A stretch of DNA of 64,000 bases. Source: CAZNEZ01 sp964572475. Lineage in GTDB: Bacteria; Bacillota; Clostridia; Lachnospirales; Lachnospiraceae. The DNA lies in the NCBI GenBank assembly GCA_964572475.1, contig CAZNEZ010000002.1:43654-107653 (forward strand), read 5' to 3'. The notes beneath the pieces are model-generated. The model ran no database searches and had not been told where the DNA came from. It was given only the letters and a program-made list of their open reading frames with translations. Shown here piece by piece: positions 52,399-62,527 of this stretch. The position numbers and the translations under genes are program-made. Numbering within the stretch: position 1 is the stretch's first letter; each line of letters starts with the position of its first letter.

Positions 52399-53814
52399 TT
52401 ATTTCATATATGAATCAAGTACCTTTTTAGCTGCATTAACTCCATACATTTCATCTGAGTTAACATTTTCAAAAACAACACAGATAGCTACCTTTTTAGA
52501 ATCGTTCTGTGCAAAACCTACAAACCATGAATTAACATTACCCTCTTTATCAATCTCCGCTGTTCCAGTCTTACCTGATACTGAATAAGAAGAATTCTTA
52601 AGCCTCTTTGCAGTGCCTGAGTTTACAACCTCAGCCATATATTCCTGAAGCATTGAAGCTTCATCTTTGCTTAAAATAGTCTTGTATTCTTTTGGTTCAT
52701 ATTGTTTTACTATTGTTCCCGTATAGCTTTGTACCCTATCTACAAAATAAGGTTTCATAAGTACACCGTCATTAGCAATTGCAGATGCTATAAGAGCCAT
52801 ATGGATAGGCGAAACTACTGTCTTTCCTTGGCCAATCATTGTCTGTGCTTTAGTATTCTGGGTATCAGAAGCCACAAGGCTGAATTTACTTTCTTTATAT
52901 CTAAGATCAATTGGTAGCGATTGTCCAAATAACATATCATTACAAAGATTAGACATCTTATTAGTATCCAGTGTAAGCCCCGCTGTAACAAAAGCACCAT
53001 TACATGAATTAGCAAAAGCCTTAATAAGTGATTGTTTTCCATGTTTTGCTCCATGACTACACTGAATAGAATAATCGTCAATTGTAATCTTACCTGTACA
53101 TGTATAAGAAAAATCCTCCAAATTAGGATTCTCTCTGGAATACTCTAAAAGTGTAAAAAGCTTAAATGTTGATCCTGGAGTATAAAGTCCCTGTGTTGCT
53201 CTATTTACAAGTTCACCATTAGTATTCTCTGTATCGCTTAAAATACTATTTATTTTATCAATATCATTAGGATTATAATCTGGTTTAGAAACCATTGCCA
53301 AAATCTTACCTGTATCTGGTTCCATAACAATTATAGCACCCTTATCATTGCCCATTGCATTACTTGCTGCTTGTTGAAGTTTAACATCTAAAGTAGTATA
53401 TATATTATCTCCTATATTCTTCTCTCCTTTAAACTCATTAACTGCCTGTTCAATTGGATTGGCATTAGATGTCAGAAGTTCAAAGTTATATGTCAGTTCA
53501 AGACCATATTTACCATGCGAATCAAGACCTACAACATGTGAAAAAAGATTATTATATGGATATACTCTTGTCTCATTGCCTTCATCATCTGTATCTGTTC
53601 TGGCAAGAACTTCATCATTATTAGAATAAATAGAACCTCTTATAATCTTATTGGCAAATATCTCTGTACGTTTGTTGTAAGAGTTATTAATCACATCTTT
53701 AGCTTTAAGTTCAACAAAATAGGCTAAATAGCACATCAACAGCAAAAATAGTCCAAAAAATATATATGTAGTTTTAAGTATACTTTTATTCTGATTCTTC
53801 TTGTTTTCTTTCAA
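52399..53814 (-). CDS. Peptidoglycan D,D-transpeptidase (PBP2/FtsI type)
   Basis: A 471-residue penicillin-binding protein with an N-terminal membrane anchor (about 14-33), a dimerisation-like region and a transpeptidase domain. Active-site motifs are Ser215-x-x-Lys218 (TPGSTFKLF), Ser270-x-Asn272 and Lys415-Thr-Gly (SGKTGTAE). It is shorter than FtsI/PBP2 (~600-700), as in the small actinobacterial/clostridial PbpA group. The start is TTG at 53814, six bases after AGGAG, inside the end of the FtsW/RodA gene (29-base overlap). That overlap supports a tight SEDS-PBP pair. Confidence 0.9.
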   Translation of the reverse strand: MKENKKNQNKSILKTTYIFFGLFLLLMCYLAYFVELKAKDVINNSYNKRTEIFANKIIRGSIYSNNDEVLARTDTDDEGNETRVYPYNNLFSHVVGLDSHGKYGLELTYNFELLTSNANPIEQAVNEFKGEKNIGDNIYTTLDVKLQQAASNAMGNDKGAIIVMEPDTGKILAMVSKPDYNPNDIDKINSILSDTENTNGELVNRATQGLYTPGSTFKLFTLLEYSRENPNLEDFSYTCTGKITIDDYSIQCSHGAKHGKQSLIKAFANSCNGAFVTAGLTLDTNKMSNLCNDMLFGQSLPIDLRYKESKFSLVASDTQNTKAQTMIGQGKTVVSPIHMALIASAIANDGVLMKPYFVDRVQSYTGTIVKQYEPKEYKTILSKDEASMLQEYMAEVVNSGTAKRLKNSSYSVSGKTGTAEIDKEGNVNSWFVGFAQNDSKKVAICVVFENVNSDEMYGVNAAKKVLDSYMK

Positions 53815-55132
53815 TTTTGCTCCTATTCTCTTCCTCTACTCTATTACTAATGCCAATGCTTTGCATTATAGCAAATATAATAATTGTTGCAAGCATTGAA
53901 CTTCCTCCGTAGCTTATTAGTGGAAGTGTTACACCCGTTGATGGAATAAGTTTAATTGCGCCGCCTATTGTAAGGAAAATCTGGAAACCATAGCAGATAG
54001 CAAGTCCAAGTGCTAATAATTTTCCAAATAAATTAGTATGCATAATAGATTTCTCTATAAATATCAAAAATGTATTAATACAAAGAAGTATTAAGCAGAT
54101 AGCAAACAATGCTCCTAATTCCTCTGATATAGCTGAAAATATGAAATCTTGTTCTACTACTGGAATCTTATATGGCATACCCTGATAAAGTCCCATTCCA
54201 AGAAGTCCACCAGTACCTATAGCAAAAAGTGACTGAGTTATCTGATATCCCTGTCCGTCAATAATTGACCACGGATCTCTCCAGGCTGCAACTCTTATTC
54301 TAACATGACTAAACAACCTGTATGCAAGGACAGAAGCACCCGATACAATAAGCGTACCTCCAAACAAAAGATACCCTTTGCAGGTAGCAACATAAAGCAT
54401 AAATAAATATACAACGGTTAATATAAGCGCACTTCCAAGATCCTTTGAAAGTACCATAATAACAACATGCATTCCAGCTAAAATTGCCGAAACTGCCACT
54501 TTTTTAATACTAACCTCCTTTTTAAACATCGAAGCTATAAAAAGTACATATAATATCTTAACAAACTCTGTAGGCTGAAATGAAATTGAACCAATTCCTA
54601 GTGAAATCTTGGCCCCATATTCAGTCTTTCCAATTAGGAACACTAATGATAGCAATACAATTCCTATAGCAGCATAAAACCATGTATAACGTGATGCATT
54701 CTTGAATTTACGCCATAAATATGGTACAGACATTGATATTACTGTTGAAATTACAATAATAATGAACTGTCTAACAGCTCTGGTGTATGATAACCTAGTC
54801 ATCATAATTAGTCCAACTGAAATAAACATACACATGTTATTCAATAATCCTCTGTCAAGCTTAGGATATAGCATTCTAAATATAGTAATTGTAAGCATCA
54901 GGTATAGAAGTTGAAAACCATAGAATAATATAATCTTATCTTGTAAAACCTGAATATATATTACCGAAAATCCCATAGCATGAATAGCAGCAATGAGAAA
55001 TACCTGTAGTCCATATCGTTTTTTAGGGGGCTGTCCAGCCTTAACTTTCAAAACGCTAAACGACACAATCATATATATAGCCATAAATATTGCAAAAAGA
55101 TATTTAGTTAGTGACAAAAAGATATTTTCCAT
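53786..55132 (-). CDS. FtsW/RodA/SpoVE-family glycan polymerase
   Basis: A 448-residue SEDS-family membrane protein with about ten helices; SEDS proteins polymerise lipid II into glycan strands. Conserved blocks are QPTEFVKILYVLFIASM, KDLGSALILTVVYLFM, GTGGLLGMGLYQGMPYKIPVVEQDFIFSAISEELG and PSTGVTLPLISYGGSSML. The last one, with the catalytic region aspartate, is typical. Which of FtsW or RodA it is cannot be decided. GAAAGG precedes the start. Confidence 0.92.
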   Translation of the reverse strand: MENIFLSLTKYLFAIFMAIYMIVSFSVLKVKAGQPPKKRYGLQVFLIAAIHAMGFSVIYIQVLQDKIILFYGFQLLYLMLTITIFRMLYPKLDRGLLNNMCMFISVGLIMMTRLSYTRAVRQFIIIVISTVISMSVPYLWRKFKNASRYTWFYAAIGIVLLSLVFLIGKTEYGAKISLGIGSISFQPTEFVKILYVLFIASMFKKEVSIKKVAVSAILAGMHVVIMVLSKDLGSALILTVVYLFMLYVATCKGYLLFGGTLIVSGASVLAYRLFSHVRIRVAAWRDPWSIIDGQGYQITQSLFAIGTGGLLGMGLYQGMPYKIPVVEQDFIFSAISEELGALFAICLILLCINTFLIFIEKSIMHTNLFGKLLALGLAICYGFQIFLTIGGAIKLIPSTGVTLPLISYGGSSMLATIIIFAIMQSIGISNRVEEENRSKIERKQEESE

Positions 55133-55147
55133 AAATACTGTGCCTTT

Positions 55148-55957
55148 CTATTCTACACCACGTTTAAAATGACCTCTGGTATAGTTTTCCAGTTCCGCGA
55201 CATCATAGCCATCTATATATGCTCTCGCAAATTCATTAGCTATTCTCGCAGTTTCTTTACCATCTTCTATTGTAAAATTAAGTCTTATTGAACCAAAATC
55301 TAAAGACTTAACTTCATTAGCCAGAGATAGCAGTGACAATGGTTTTGAATTATACATTGTATTATAACAGAATTTGCAATTATTGATAACCGTAAAACAT
55401 TCACCTTTTCTATCTTTAATCTTAGAAAATTCCGGAATATGTGTGCAACCTTTTGTTGTATTTACAATACATTGTGCCGAGACCATAACCTGTATATAAC
55501 CATAAACCAACATCTCATCGCCTGTACAGCCTCTTCTCTTTAATTCTCTGCTATTCTGCTCAAGAGGTGCCGTAAAATATATTATATTATAAATATCTAA
55601 CAATTCTCTTGCAATACTATTAAATGTATATAAACTTGCGTCTGCAATGAGTTTTACATCAGACTTGTCTATAAACAAAGCAAGTTCATCTATATTTCTA
55701 ACCAAAACTCCGTCAAATAAACCTGCATTCTCAATGAGTCCAGCACTTTTATAAGCTTTGGTGTCTCTATATATAGCAGGCATGCCTAGAATCAGCTGCT
55801 TACCATGACTGTGAGATTTTTGTATTAATTCATTAGCTTCATTCATATCAAATGCATTAGAATCAAGGTATATTTTGTCTACCTGTGCAACTGTAAGAAG
55901 TGAATTAAACTGTTCCATTGTTTCAACATAACAATTAAGTAATAATTTATTATCCAT
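55148..55957 (-). CDS. U32-like peptidase-family protein, second component
   Basis: A 269-residue protein related to the U32 family, lying four bases after the main U32 gene. It has a barrel-like pattern and a cysteine-containing region (CFTVINNCKFCYN) near the C-terminus. It lacks the full U32 signature. In Bacillus such a pair (trhP1/trhP2) makes the 5-hydroxyuridine in tRNA; that role is a plausible inference. GTAGGAGG precedes the start. Confidence 0.75.
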   Translation of the reverse strand: MDNKLLLNCYVETMEQFNSLLTVAQVDKIYLDSNAFDMNEANELIQKSHSHGKQLILGMPAIYRDTKAYKSAGLIENAGLFDGVLVRNIDELALFIDKSDVKLIADASLYTFNSIARELLDIYNIIYFTAPLEQNSRELKRRGCTGDEMLVYGYIQVMVSAQCIVNTTKGCTHIPEFSKIKDRKGECFTVINNCKFCYNTMYNSKPLSLLSLANEVKSLDFGSIRLNFTIEDGKETARIANEFARAYIDGYDVAELENYTRGHFKRGVE

Positions 55958-55960
55958 TGT

Positions 55961-57457
55961 TTAATTCCTCCTACTAATATTTATTATTCTATCTTCAAGC
56001 AGCCTAAGGGCATTTCTTCTAAGTTCCTTTATATCACCAACTGTTACAAATAATCCATCATCTATAGTAACCTGAATTGATAAAAATTCATAATCTGTAC
56101 CACCTGTCTTTGATACCTGTTTTTTGATTTCTTCACTTGAAGTCGGTTTATTCATTGCTATATCTGGAGTTTTTCCCATAAATGTAACTTTAGTACCATT
56201 AAGTTCTATATTACACTCTATCGGTATATCTTTTTTAATTGTAATATATATAGTAGGTCTAAGTTTCAAATTATTCTCAATATACAGCTCTGCGGTTTCT
56301 TTAATAAGTTTTGCATTTCTAGTTCTGTATAATGGTGAGTCCACTTTGATTCCTTTGTTAAGTGGAAGTTTGGCTGTGCCATTACTTCCCTTTTTTACTG
56401 ATTCGCTCATAGTTAGTGATAGTGGCTCTCCATTTTTCTGTAAAACCTCAATAACATCACCTTTACTAATGTCTGTAATTGTTTTAAAGTCAATCTTAGA
56501 CTTTTCAGCCTTTATTACATTTAAAGCTTCTACTCCAAAATGATTCGGTTTTGTAAGAGACATCATGTCTTTACCATTATGTCTTTCATAATATCCGGTT
56601 GTAAATCCTCCTCTATTGTAAATGTCCATTAAATCAGCTATATCTTTTTTATCTACAGTATATTTTTCACCGTTTAAAACCTTGTCTGTATATTTTCTAT
56701 ATTTGCTGACTACAAGTGCTGTATATTCTGGTTTCTTCATTCTACCCTCAATCTTAAGAGAGTAAACACCTGCATCTATTATCTGTGGTAAAATATCAAT
56801 AGTGCACATATCTTTTGGACTTAAAATATACTTATCTTTTATAGCTGTATCATAGGGAAGTCTGCAAGGCTGAGCACATCTGCCTCTGTTTCCACTTCTT
56901 CCTCCTATAATGCTGCTTAATAAACATTGACCTGAATAGCAATAACATAATGCTCCGTGAACAAAGCTCTCGATTTCAATATCTACATTATTATGAATCT
57001 TCTTAATCTCCTCTAAAGATAGTTCCCTAGCGGTAACAATTCTAGAAGCACCAAGTTTTTTCATAAGTGTAGCTGCACTTACTGATGTAATCGTCATCTG
57101 TGTACTTGCATGGATATCCATACCAGGAAAGTTTTCTTTAATAAAGGCAAAAACTCCAAGATCTTGAACAATTACAGCATCCAAACCCTCTTTATAATAT
57201 GGCTCAATATAATTATATAATCTCTCTTTTATCTCATCATCTTTAAGCAAAGTATTAACAGTAAGATATAGCTTTTTGCCATATAAGTGAGTATGGTCAA
57301 TAGCTCTTAACATTCCCTCTTCATTGGGATTATCTGCAAATGCCCTGGCTCCAAATTCACTTCCACCAATATATACAGCATCAGCTCCTGCATTAATAGC
57401 AGCTGACAGACTTTCTAATGATCCTGCTGGTGCAAGTACTTCAACTTCTGGTTTCAT
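55961..57457 (-). CDS. U32 family peptidase/tRNA hydroxylation protein
   Basis: A 498-residue protein with the U32 signature ESFVHGALCYCYSGQCLLSS and the following GNRGRCAQPCRLPY (iron-sulfur type cysteines). The N-terminal TIM barrel reads EVLAPAGSLESLSAAINAGADAVYIGG. Members of the family are involved in prephenate-dependent tRNA U34 hydroxylation (TrhP) or ubiquinone hydroxylation; the tRNA role fits a gut anaerobe. GATAGGAG precedes the start. Confidence 0.88.
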   Translation of the reverse strand: MKPEVEVLAPAGSLESLSAAINAGADAVYIGGSEFGARAFADNPNEEGMLRAIDHTHLYGKKLYLTVNTLLKDDEIKERLYNYIEPYYKEGLDAVIVQDLGVFAFIKENFPGMDIHASTQMTITSVSAATLMKKLGASRIVTARELSLEEIKKIHNNVDIEIESFVHGALCYCYSGQCLLSSIIGGRSGNRGRCAQPCRLPYDTAIKDKYILSPKDMCTIDILPQIIDAGVYSLKIEGRMKKPEYTALVVSKYRKYTDKVLNGEKYTVDKKDIADLMDIYNRGGFTTGYYERHNGKDMMSLTKPNHFGVEALNVIKAEKSKIDFKTITDISKGDVIEVLQKNGEPLSLTMSESVKKGSNGTAKLPLNKGIKVDSPLYRTRNAKLIKETAELYIENNLKLRPTIYITIKKDIPIECNIELNGTKVTFMGKTPDIAMNKPTSSEEIKKQVSKTGGTDYEFLSIQVTIDDGLFVTVGDIKELRRNALRLLEDRIINISRRN

Positions 57458-57509
57458 AAAATCTCCTATCGTTTTTACAATCTGTTACATAATTTCTTAA
57501 TTATTATAT

Positions 57510-57542
57510 AAGCCGAACAAGTGTATTCACTATGTTCGGCTT
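57510..57542 (-). terminator. Hairpin after zapA
   Basis: AAGCCGAACA and TGTTCGGCTT form a perfect 10-base GC-containing stem around 13 bases. It ends the zapA transcript on the minus strand. Confidence 0.7.
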
Positions 57543-57561
57543 TAACTATATGTATATAAAT

Positions 57562-57981
57562 CTATCTGTTACTTGCCTCTTTAGAATCTGCAAGCTCTGT
57601 TTCTAATTTTATTATCTTTTTCTGTTCTTCATTCAGTTGCTTCTGTAAATTCAGGAGTTCCTTCTCTGTAGCTTCTAACTTAATCTGAGTAGCAATAAGT
57701 TCATGCTTTATATCATATAACTGCTTGTCCTTATCATTAATATCACTTTCAAGTGCATCAGCCTGCTTCTTAGCCTTAAAATAATCGTCAGCTATATTAA
57801 TCTCTATAAGTGTCCTTTGTACATCTAAAGTCTGTCTTCTAAAAGCTTCTTCTTGATTATATTCGGTAATTTTGGAATTAATAAAAGCCGCAACCTTTTG
57901 TAAATATTCAGGACTTTCATATCCACTTAATGTGTATATTTTACCATTGATAATGACTTCTGTGTTATTTTTCGTTGACAT
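57562..57981 (-). CDS. zapA: Cell division protein ZapA
   Basis: A 139-residue FtsZ-ring-associated protein. The N-terminal globular head (EVIINGKIYTLSGYESPEYLQKVAAFINSKI) is followed by a long coiled coil (about 60-139) rich in Glu, Lys and Leu heptads, the usual ZapA plan. It stabilises and bundles FtsZ filaments. GGGAGC precedes the start. The terminator follows at once. Confidence 0.9.
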   Translation of the reverse strand: MSTKNNTEVIINGKIYTLSGYESPEYLQKVAAFINSKITEYNQEEAFRRQTLDVQRTLIEINIADDYFKAKKQADALESDINDKDKQLYDIKHELIATQIKLEATEKELLNLQKQLNEEQKKIIKLETELADSKEASNR

Positions 57982-58060
57982 GCTGCTCGCTCCCTTGAAT
58001 TGGTATCTATCATTTATCTATGATACAATATTTATTACATAAAAACAATAGCTAATTTGA

Positions 58061-59047
58061 CTAAAGCCCAATATGTTGTCTGGCTAAATCTGTAACAACT
58101 CTACCTCTAGGGGTTCTATTAATAAAACCATTCTTAATCAAATATGGTTCATATACATCTTCTAATGTTCCTGCATCTTCTCCAAGCGCAGCCGCAAGCG
58201 TATCAAGTCCAACTGGTCCACCTCCGAACTTTTCTATCATTATATTCAGAATGCTTCTATCACCCTGATCTAACCCTAATTTATCTACTTCAAGAAGATT
58301 AAGAGCATTATCTGCTACATTCTTACTGATAACACCATCATATTTAACTTGTGCAAAATCTCTTACTCTTTTAAGTAATCTATTAGCAAGTCTTGGTGTG
58401 CCTCTTGAACGTCTGGCTATCTCGACAGCACCATCTTCATCAATCTCAATTCCTATAACTTTAGATGACCTTATAATAATCGTCTTTAGTTCATCTTCAT
58501 TGTAAAACTCAAGTCTATGAACAACCCCAAACCTGTCTCTAAGTGGTGCAGACAAAAGTCCTGCCCTTGTTGTTGCTCCTACCAATGTAAACTTAGGTAA
58601 ATCAAGTCTAATTGACCTGGCAGATTCACCCTTTCCTATCATAATATCAATTGCATAGTCCTCCATTGCAGAATAGAGAACCTCTTCAACCTGCTTATTA
58701 AGTCTATGAATTTCATCTATAAAAAGGACATCATTCTCATTAAGGTTATTAAGAACTGCCGCCATCTCACCTGGTTTTTCTATAGCAGGACCAGATGTAA
58801 TCTTAATCTTAACCCCCATCTCCTTAGCAATAATACAGGCAAGGGTTGTCTTTCCTAATCCTGGAGGTCCATAAAATAATACATGATCTAATGGTTCCTT
58901 CCTGACTTTTGCTGCTTCAATATACACCTTAAGATTAGACTTAGTTCTTTCCTGTCCAATATAATCATCAAGCTTTTGAGGTCTTAAATGGTTCTCTATG
59001 TTCATATCTTCTGAGACAATCTCAGTATTTATGATTCTGTCATTCAT
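58061..59047 (-). CDS. ruvB: Holliday junction branch-migration helicase RuvB
   Basis: AAA+ motor of RuvAB, 328 residues from ATG 59047. Walker A GPPGLGKTTLA, Walker B VLFIDEIHRL, sensor TLVGATTRAGLLSAPLRDRFG, and arginine finger region RSRGTPRLANRLLKRVRDFA, then the winged-helix domain. ruvA precedes it by 97 bases. RecU at 32 kb is the likely resolvase partner. Confidence 0.97.
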   Translation of the reverse strand: MNDRIINTEIVSEDMNIENHLRPQKLDDYIGQERTKSNLKVYIEAAKVRKEPLDHVLFYGPPGLGKTTLACIIAKEMGVKIKITSGPAIEKPGEMAAVLNNLNENDVLFIDEIHRLNKQVEEVLYSAMEDYAIDIMIGKGESARSIRLDLPKFTLVGATTRAGLLSAPLRDRFGVVHRLEFYNEDELKTIIIRSSKVIGIEIDEDGAVEIARRSRGTPRLANRLLKRVRDFAQVKYDGVISKNVADNALNLLEVDKLGLDQGDRSILNIMIEKFGGGPVGLDTLAAALGEDAGTLEDVYEPYLIKNGFINRTPRGRVVTDLARQHIGL

Positions 59048-59144
59048 AACATAATTTCCTTTCATTGATATTCTAAATGTTTTTCTGAAATATTATCTTA
59101 TATGATGATATTTCACATAATTATTGTAATTATAATTCTATCTT

Positions 59145-59744
59145 CTAAAAGGTTATCTTCTTAAGCGCTGCTTTAAGGATCTCCTCAACATCTTCACTGT
59201 CTGTATCTGCAAGCTTCACTGCTCTTGCTGCCTCGCTTTGTGAGTATCCTAATGAAGTTAATGCGGCTACTGCTTCTGACTGTGGACTCATATCTTTAGC
59301 AAAAGCTGAATTGTTATTACTCTTAGGCATCAGTGTATCCTCCAAATTAAGCTTATCTGCAAGCTCAAGTATAACTTTTTGCGCTGTCTTTGTGCCTACT
59401 CCCGGTGCCTTGGATATGGATTTGTAGTCACCTGAAATCACAGCAAATCTAAGCTCATCTGGTGTCAAAACTGATAGTACATTTAACGCTCCCTTTGGCC
59501 CTATACCATTAACAGTAATAAGAAGCTTAAATACTTTTAAATCATCTTTATTAAGGAATCCAAAAAGCTGCATAGCGTCTTCTCTAACAGCAAGATATGT
59601 ATATATCTTAACTTCCATACCTGTTGCAGGTAGGCAGCTGATTACAGATTGTGGAACATATATATTGTATCCCATTCCATTACACTCAACTATTATCTTA
59701 TCTTCTTCTATATCACAAAGCTCACCTTTAATAAATGCTATCAT
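59145..59744 (-). CDS. ruvA: Holliday junction DNA helicase subunit RuvA
   Basis: A 199-residue tetrameric DNA-binding subunit: OB domain (1-63), two helix-hairpin-helix motifs (LLITVNGIGPKGALNVLS and SKAPGVGTKTAQKVILEL) and the C-terminal RuvB-binding domain (about 150-199). Its ATG directly follows the stop of the Gx gene. Confidence 0.96.
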   Translation of the reverse strand: MIAFIKGELCDIEEDKIIVECNGMGYNIYVPQSVISCLPATGMEVKIYTYLAVREDAMQLFGFLNKDDLKVFKLLITVNGIGPKGALNVLSVLTPDELRFAVISGDYKSISKAPGVGTKTAQKVILELADKLNLEDTLMPKSNNNSAFAKDMSPQSEAVAALTSLGYSQSEAARAVKLADTDSEDVEEILKAALKKITF

Positions 59745-60254
59745 CTATTTCTCCATTCTTTTAATTACTTTTATTCTTTTATTCAATATTATAGAAATTG
59801 TACCTATCGCCATACCAGTAATGATTCCAGCTACTATTAAAACTGGTGCATAATACATAACACTGTAGTTATCTACTAAAAACATTGCAATAATAATCTG
59901 TGCAATATTATGTGAAACACCTCCTGCAACGCTGACAGTTACTATATTAATATCTTTAATCTTCTTAAATAGTATCATAACAGTTAAACTAAACATGCCT
60001 CCGGCGATGCTGAAAGCAAAACTAAATATATTACCAAACATCATATTAATTATAAGAATTCTAAGGATATCTATAACAAATGTCTCTCTTAATGATAAGT
60101 TATATAAGCAAATTACAATAACAAAGTTCGCTAATCCAAGCTTTACACCTGGTATTCCTATATTAAATGGAATTAGCACTTCTATATAGCTTACAATTAT
60201 AGCAAAGGCTGTAAACATTCCATTCATGGTCAGTCTTTGTATACTATTACTCAT
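59745..60254 (-). CDS. Gx transporter family protein (heptaprenyl diphosphate synthase component I-like)
   Basis: A 169-residue membrane protein with about five helices. MNGMFTAFAIIVSYIEVLIPFNIGIPGVKLGLANFVIVI is characteristic. The family is often linked to NusG-II and ApbE genes in flavin-based or quinone-linked extracellular electron transfer loci. It lies 60 bases after the NusG-II gene on the same strand, and one base from ruvA. The name suggests a prenyl synthase role, which is not established. Confidence 0.88.
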   Translation of the reverse strand: MSNSIQRLTMNGMFTAFAIIVSYIEVLIPFNIGIPGVKLGLANFVIVICLYNLSLRETFVIDILRILIINMMFGNIFSFAFSIAGGMFSLTVMILFKKIKDINIVTVSVAGGVSHNIAQIIIAMFLVDNYSVMYYAPVLIVAGIITGMAIGTISIILNKRIKVIKRMEK

Positions 60255-60314
60255 CGGTTGTCCTTTCTATATTTATGTTCTATCGTAAATTGAATTACAA
60301 TTATCATATTAATA

Positions 60315-60665
60315 TTATCCTGCTACTATTCTAACAACAAGCTTATGTGGCAAACAGATAATAGAATCTCCAATCTTATCTATACTTTTTGTATTAACGC
60401 ATATAGCATCTCTACAGTCTGCCTGTACCACCAAAACCTTCCCATTCTCTATCTTTATAATATTATAGCCTTCTTCGCATTGTACTGTATATTCAATATC
60501 TTCAGTAATATCAAATGTTTTTAAAACTTCGCCATCTACCGATACCTCTGCATAATACTTATTAGTATTATCCATCTGAAAATAATTAAATATTTTGTAT
60601 CCAGCAAAATCTATCAGTGCTAAAACAAGAAATCCTGCTATGATTAAAATATCTTTTTTCTTCAT
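60315..60665 (-). CDS. NusG domain II-containing membrane protein
   Basis: A 116-residue protein with one N-terminal membrane segment (about 6-24) and an extracytoplasmic domain of the NusG-II type. The sequence DCRDAICVNT with two cysteines, then IGDSIICLPHKLVVRI, is the family mark; the cysteines may be redox active. Usually next to Gx transporter and ApbE genes, as here. Start 60665 follows GGAAAGG. Confidence 0.85.
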   Translation of the reverse strand: MKKKDILIIAGFLVLALIDFAGYKIFNYFQMDNTNKYYAEVSVDGEVLKTFDITEDIEYTVQCEEGYNIIKIENGKVLVVQADCRDAICVNTKSIDKIGDSIICLPHKLVVRIVAG

Positions 60666-60741
60666 ATTAACCTTTCCAAAAGCGAACTGATGTTTCCTTT
60701 TCCATAATATCACAATTATAAATAATTATCAAACCAATAAT

Positions 60742-60770
60742 TGTAAATAAAAGTTACATATGATATAATT
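60742..60770 (+). promoter_or_regulatory. Promoter of the GGDEF-apbE pair
   Basis: TTGTAA at 60742-60747, 17 bases, TATAAT at 60765-60770. It lies in the 176-base divergent region. Confidence 0.65.
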
Positions 60771-60841
60771 GTGGCATTACGTTACAATTAAGAATAAAAA
60801 TACTAATTTGTATGCGTGGAGAAACGCAGGATTGGATTTAT

Positions 60842-62527
60842 ATGAATTTAAATAAAAACAAAAAAAGTAAAATAGAGATTTGTTTTATTATTTCACTGAT
60901 AGTTGCAATATGTATAGTTATTTATGCAGGATTTACCTTCAAAGGCAATAATGTTAAGATTGACAATGAAAAATGTACCACATTTAATGACAATTGGTAT
61001 TACGAAGATGACAATGGTACAAGACAGTATCTATATAATCTTCCTGTTAATACTGACAATCCTGTTGATAAAACTTTAGTTATTCATAATACTCTTCCTA
61101 GTCTGGATAGTACTATTAACTGTATGTGTTTTAGATCAAGTAATCAGCAGGTAACCATTCGTGTCGATGGTAAAATAATATATCAATTCGGCAATAATGA
61201 TTCTAGAACATTTAGCGAAACTCCTGGTAGTGCCTGGCAATATGTAAAGATTAATTCACAGATGTCAGAAAAAGAGATAACCATTGAGCTTACTTCCCCA
61301 TATAGCAACTGTTCTGGCTTCGTAAGTGCTTTTTACATAGGAACTAAAAGTTCAATTGTATTCAAATTCTTTACCAGCAGACTTGTTAACGCTTTTATTT
61401 GCCTAGTTACGATGCTAGTTGGATTTGGACTTATTCTTTCATATTTTATTATACGAAAGTCTCCAAGAAAGAATATTTCGCTTACCCACCTTGGTACATT
61501 TGCCATATTAATATCTATCTGGTCACTTTTAGAGACGCAGACCGTGCAATTAGAATATGGCAATGTTGCCGTATTGACGCTAATAACTTTCCTTATATTA
61601 GCAATTGCACCTATACCAATGCTTATATACATTAAGAATTCTTATTTTTCCACCAAGCCTAAGGTATTTGATATCTTATGCATATTTGCTCTTGCCAATT
61701 TTGTTATTCAGATTATCCTTCAATTTGCAGGGATAATTGACTTTATGGAGATTTTAATCGTATCTCATATATTGATTCTTGTGTCATTTGTAATTATAAT
61801 TTATGCGTCAATCCATGATTATCATATTACCAAAAATAAGGATTCCCTTCTTCCATTACATGCTTCAATCGTATTGATGATTTTTGTAGGAATTGATATC
61901 TTTAGATACTATGTAATTAATTTGATGGATTTTTCTATCTATTTTAGAATTGGATTTTTAATATATATTATTATGATGGCCTCTTTCTCATTGAGAAAAA
62001 CTTCTATTCTTATTGAAAAAGGCATCAAGGCTGATATGTATGAAAGGCTTGCATATGAAGATATTCTTCTAAAATGTAAAAATAGAACTTATTTTGAGGC
62101 TGAACTTGCCAAACAAAGTGTTCATCTCAACTCAAATACTTCACTTGCAGTTATAACCTTTGATATGAACAACCTAAAAAGAACTAATGATATGTTTGGA
62201 CACCATGCTGGAGATGAAATGCTTATGGTCTGCAATAATATGATCCAAACAGCTTTCGGTCATCTAGGAACCCTTGCTAGAATAGGTGGAGATGAATTTT
62301 CTATGCTATTAGTTGATATCCCTGAAGACAGTATTCAAAAGTCTATACAAACATTTGTCAACAATATTGGAAAATATAATCTTGAGAACAACCAAACACT
62401 TCAAATTGCATATGGATATGCCTTTTATGTAGACTCTCTTGATAAGAATCTCGAATCAACACTAAGCCGTGCAGACAAGAATATGTATTCAATGAAGAAG
62501 AAATTAAAGATAAGTGCAGGAATTTAA
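60842..62527 (+). CDS. Membrane GGDEF protein with extracytoplasmic sensor domain
   Basis: A 561-residue predicted diguanylate cyclase. A short N-terminal helix, an extracytoplasmic beta-rich sensor domain (about 40-170, similar in shape to the 7TMR-DISM group), about seven membrane helices (about 180-390), then the GGDEF domain with RIGGDEFSMLL and canonical residues. The I-site RxxD is not obvious. Start 60842 (after AGGATTGG) is likelier than 60812 but not certain. Its stop overlaps the apbE start by one base. Confidence 0.9.
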   Translation: MNLNKNKKSKIEICFIISLIVAICIVIYAGFTFKGNNVKIDNEKCTTFNDNWYYEDDNGTRQYLYNLPVNTDNPVDKTLVIHNTLPSLDSTINCMCFRSSNQQVTIRVDGKIIYQFGNNDSRTFSETPGSAWQYVKINSQMSEKEITIELTSPYSNCSGFVSAFYIGTKSSIVFKFFTSRLVNAFICLVTMLVGFGLILSYFIIRKSPRKNISLTHLGTFAILISIWSLLETQTVQLEYGNVAVLTLITFLILAIAPIPMLIYIKNSYFSTKPKVFDILCIFALANFVIQIILQFAGIIDFMEILIVSHILILVSFVIIIYASIHDYHITKNKDSLLPLHASIVLMIFVGIDIFRYYVINLMDFSIYFRIGFLIYIIMMASFSLRKTSILIEKGIKADMYERLAYEDILLKCKNRTYFEAELAKQSVHLNSNTSLAVITFDMNNLKRTNDMFGHHAGDEMLMVCNNMIQTAFGHLGTLARIGGDEFSMLLVDIPEDSIQKSIQTFVNNIGKYNLENNQTLQIAYGYAFYVDSLDKNLESTLSRADKNMYSMKKKLKISAGI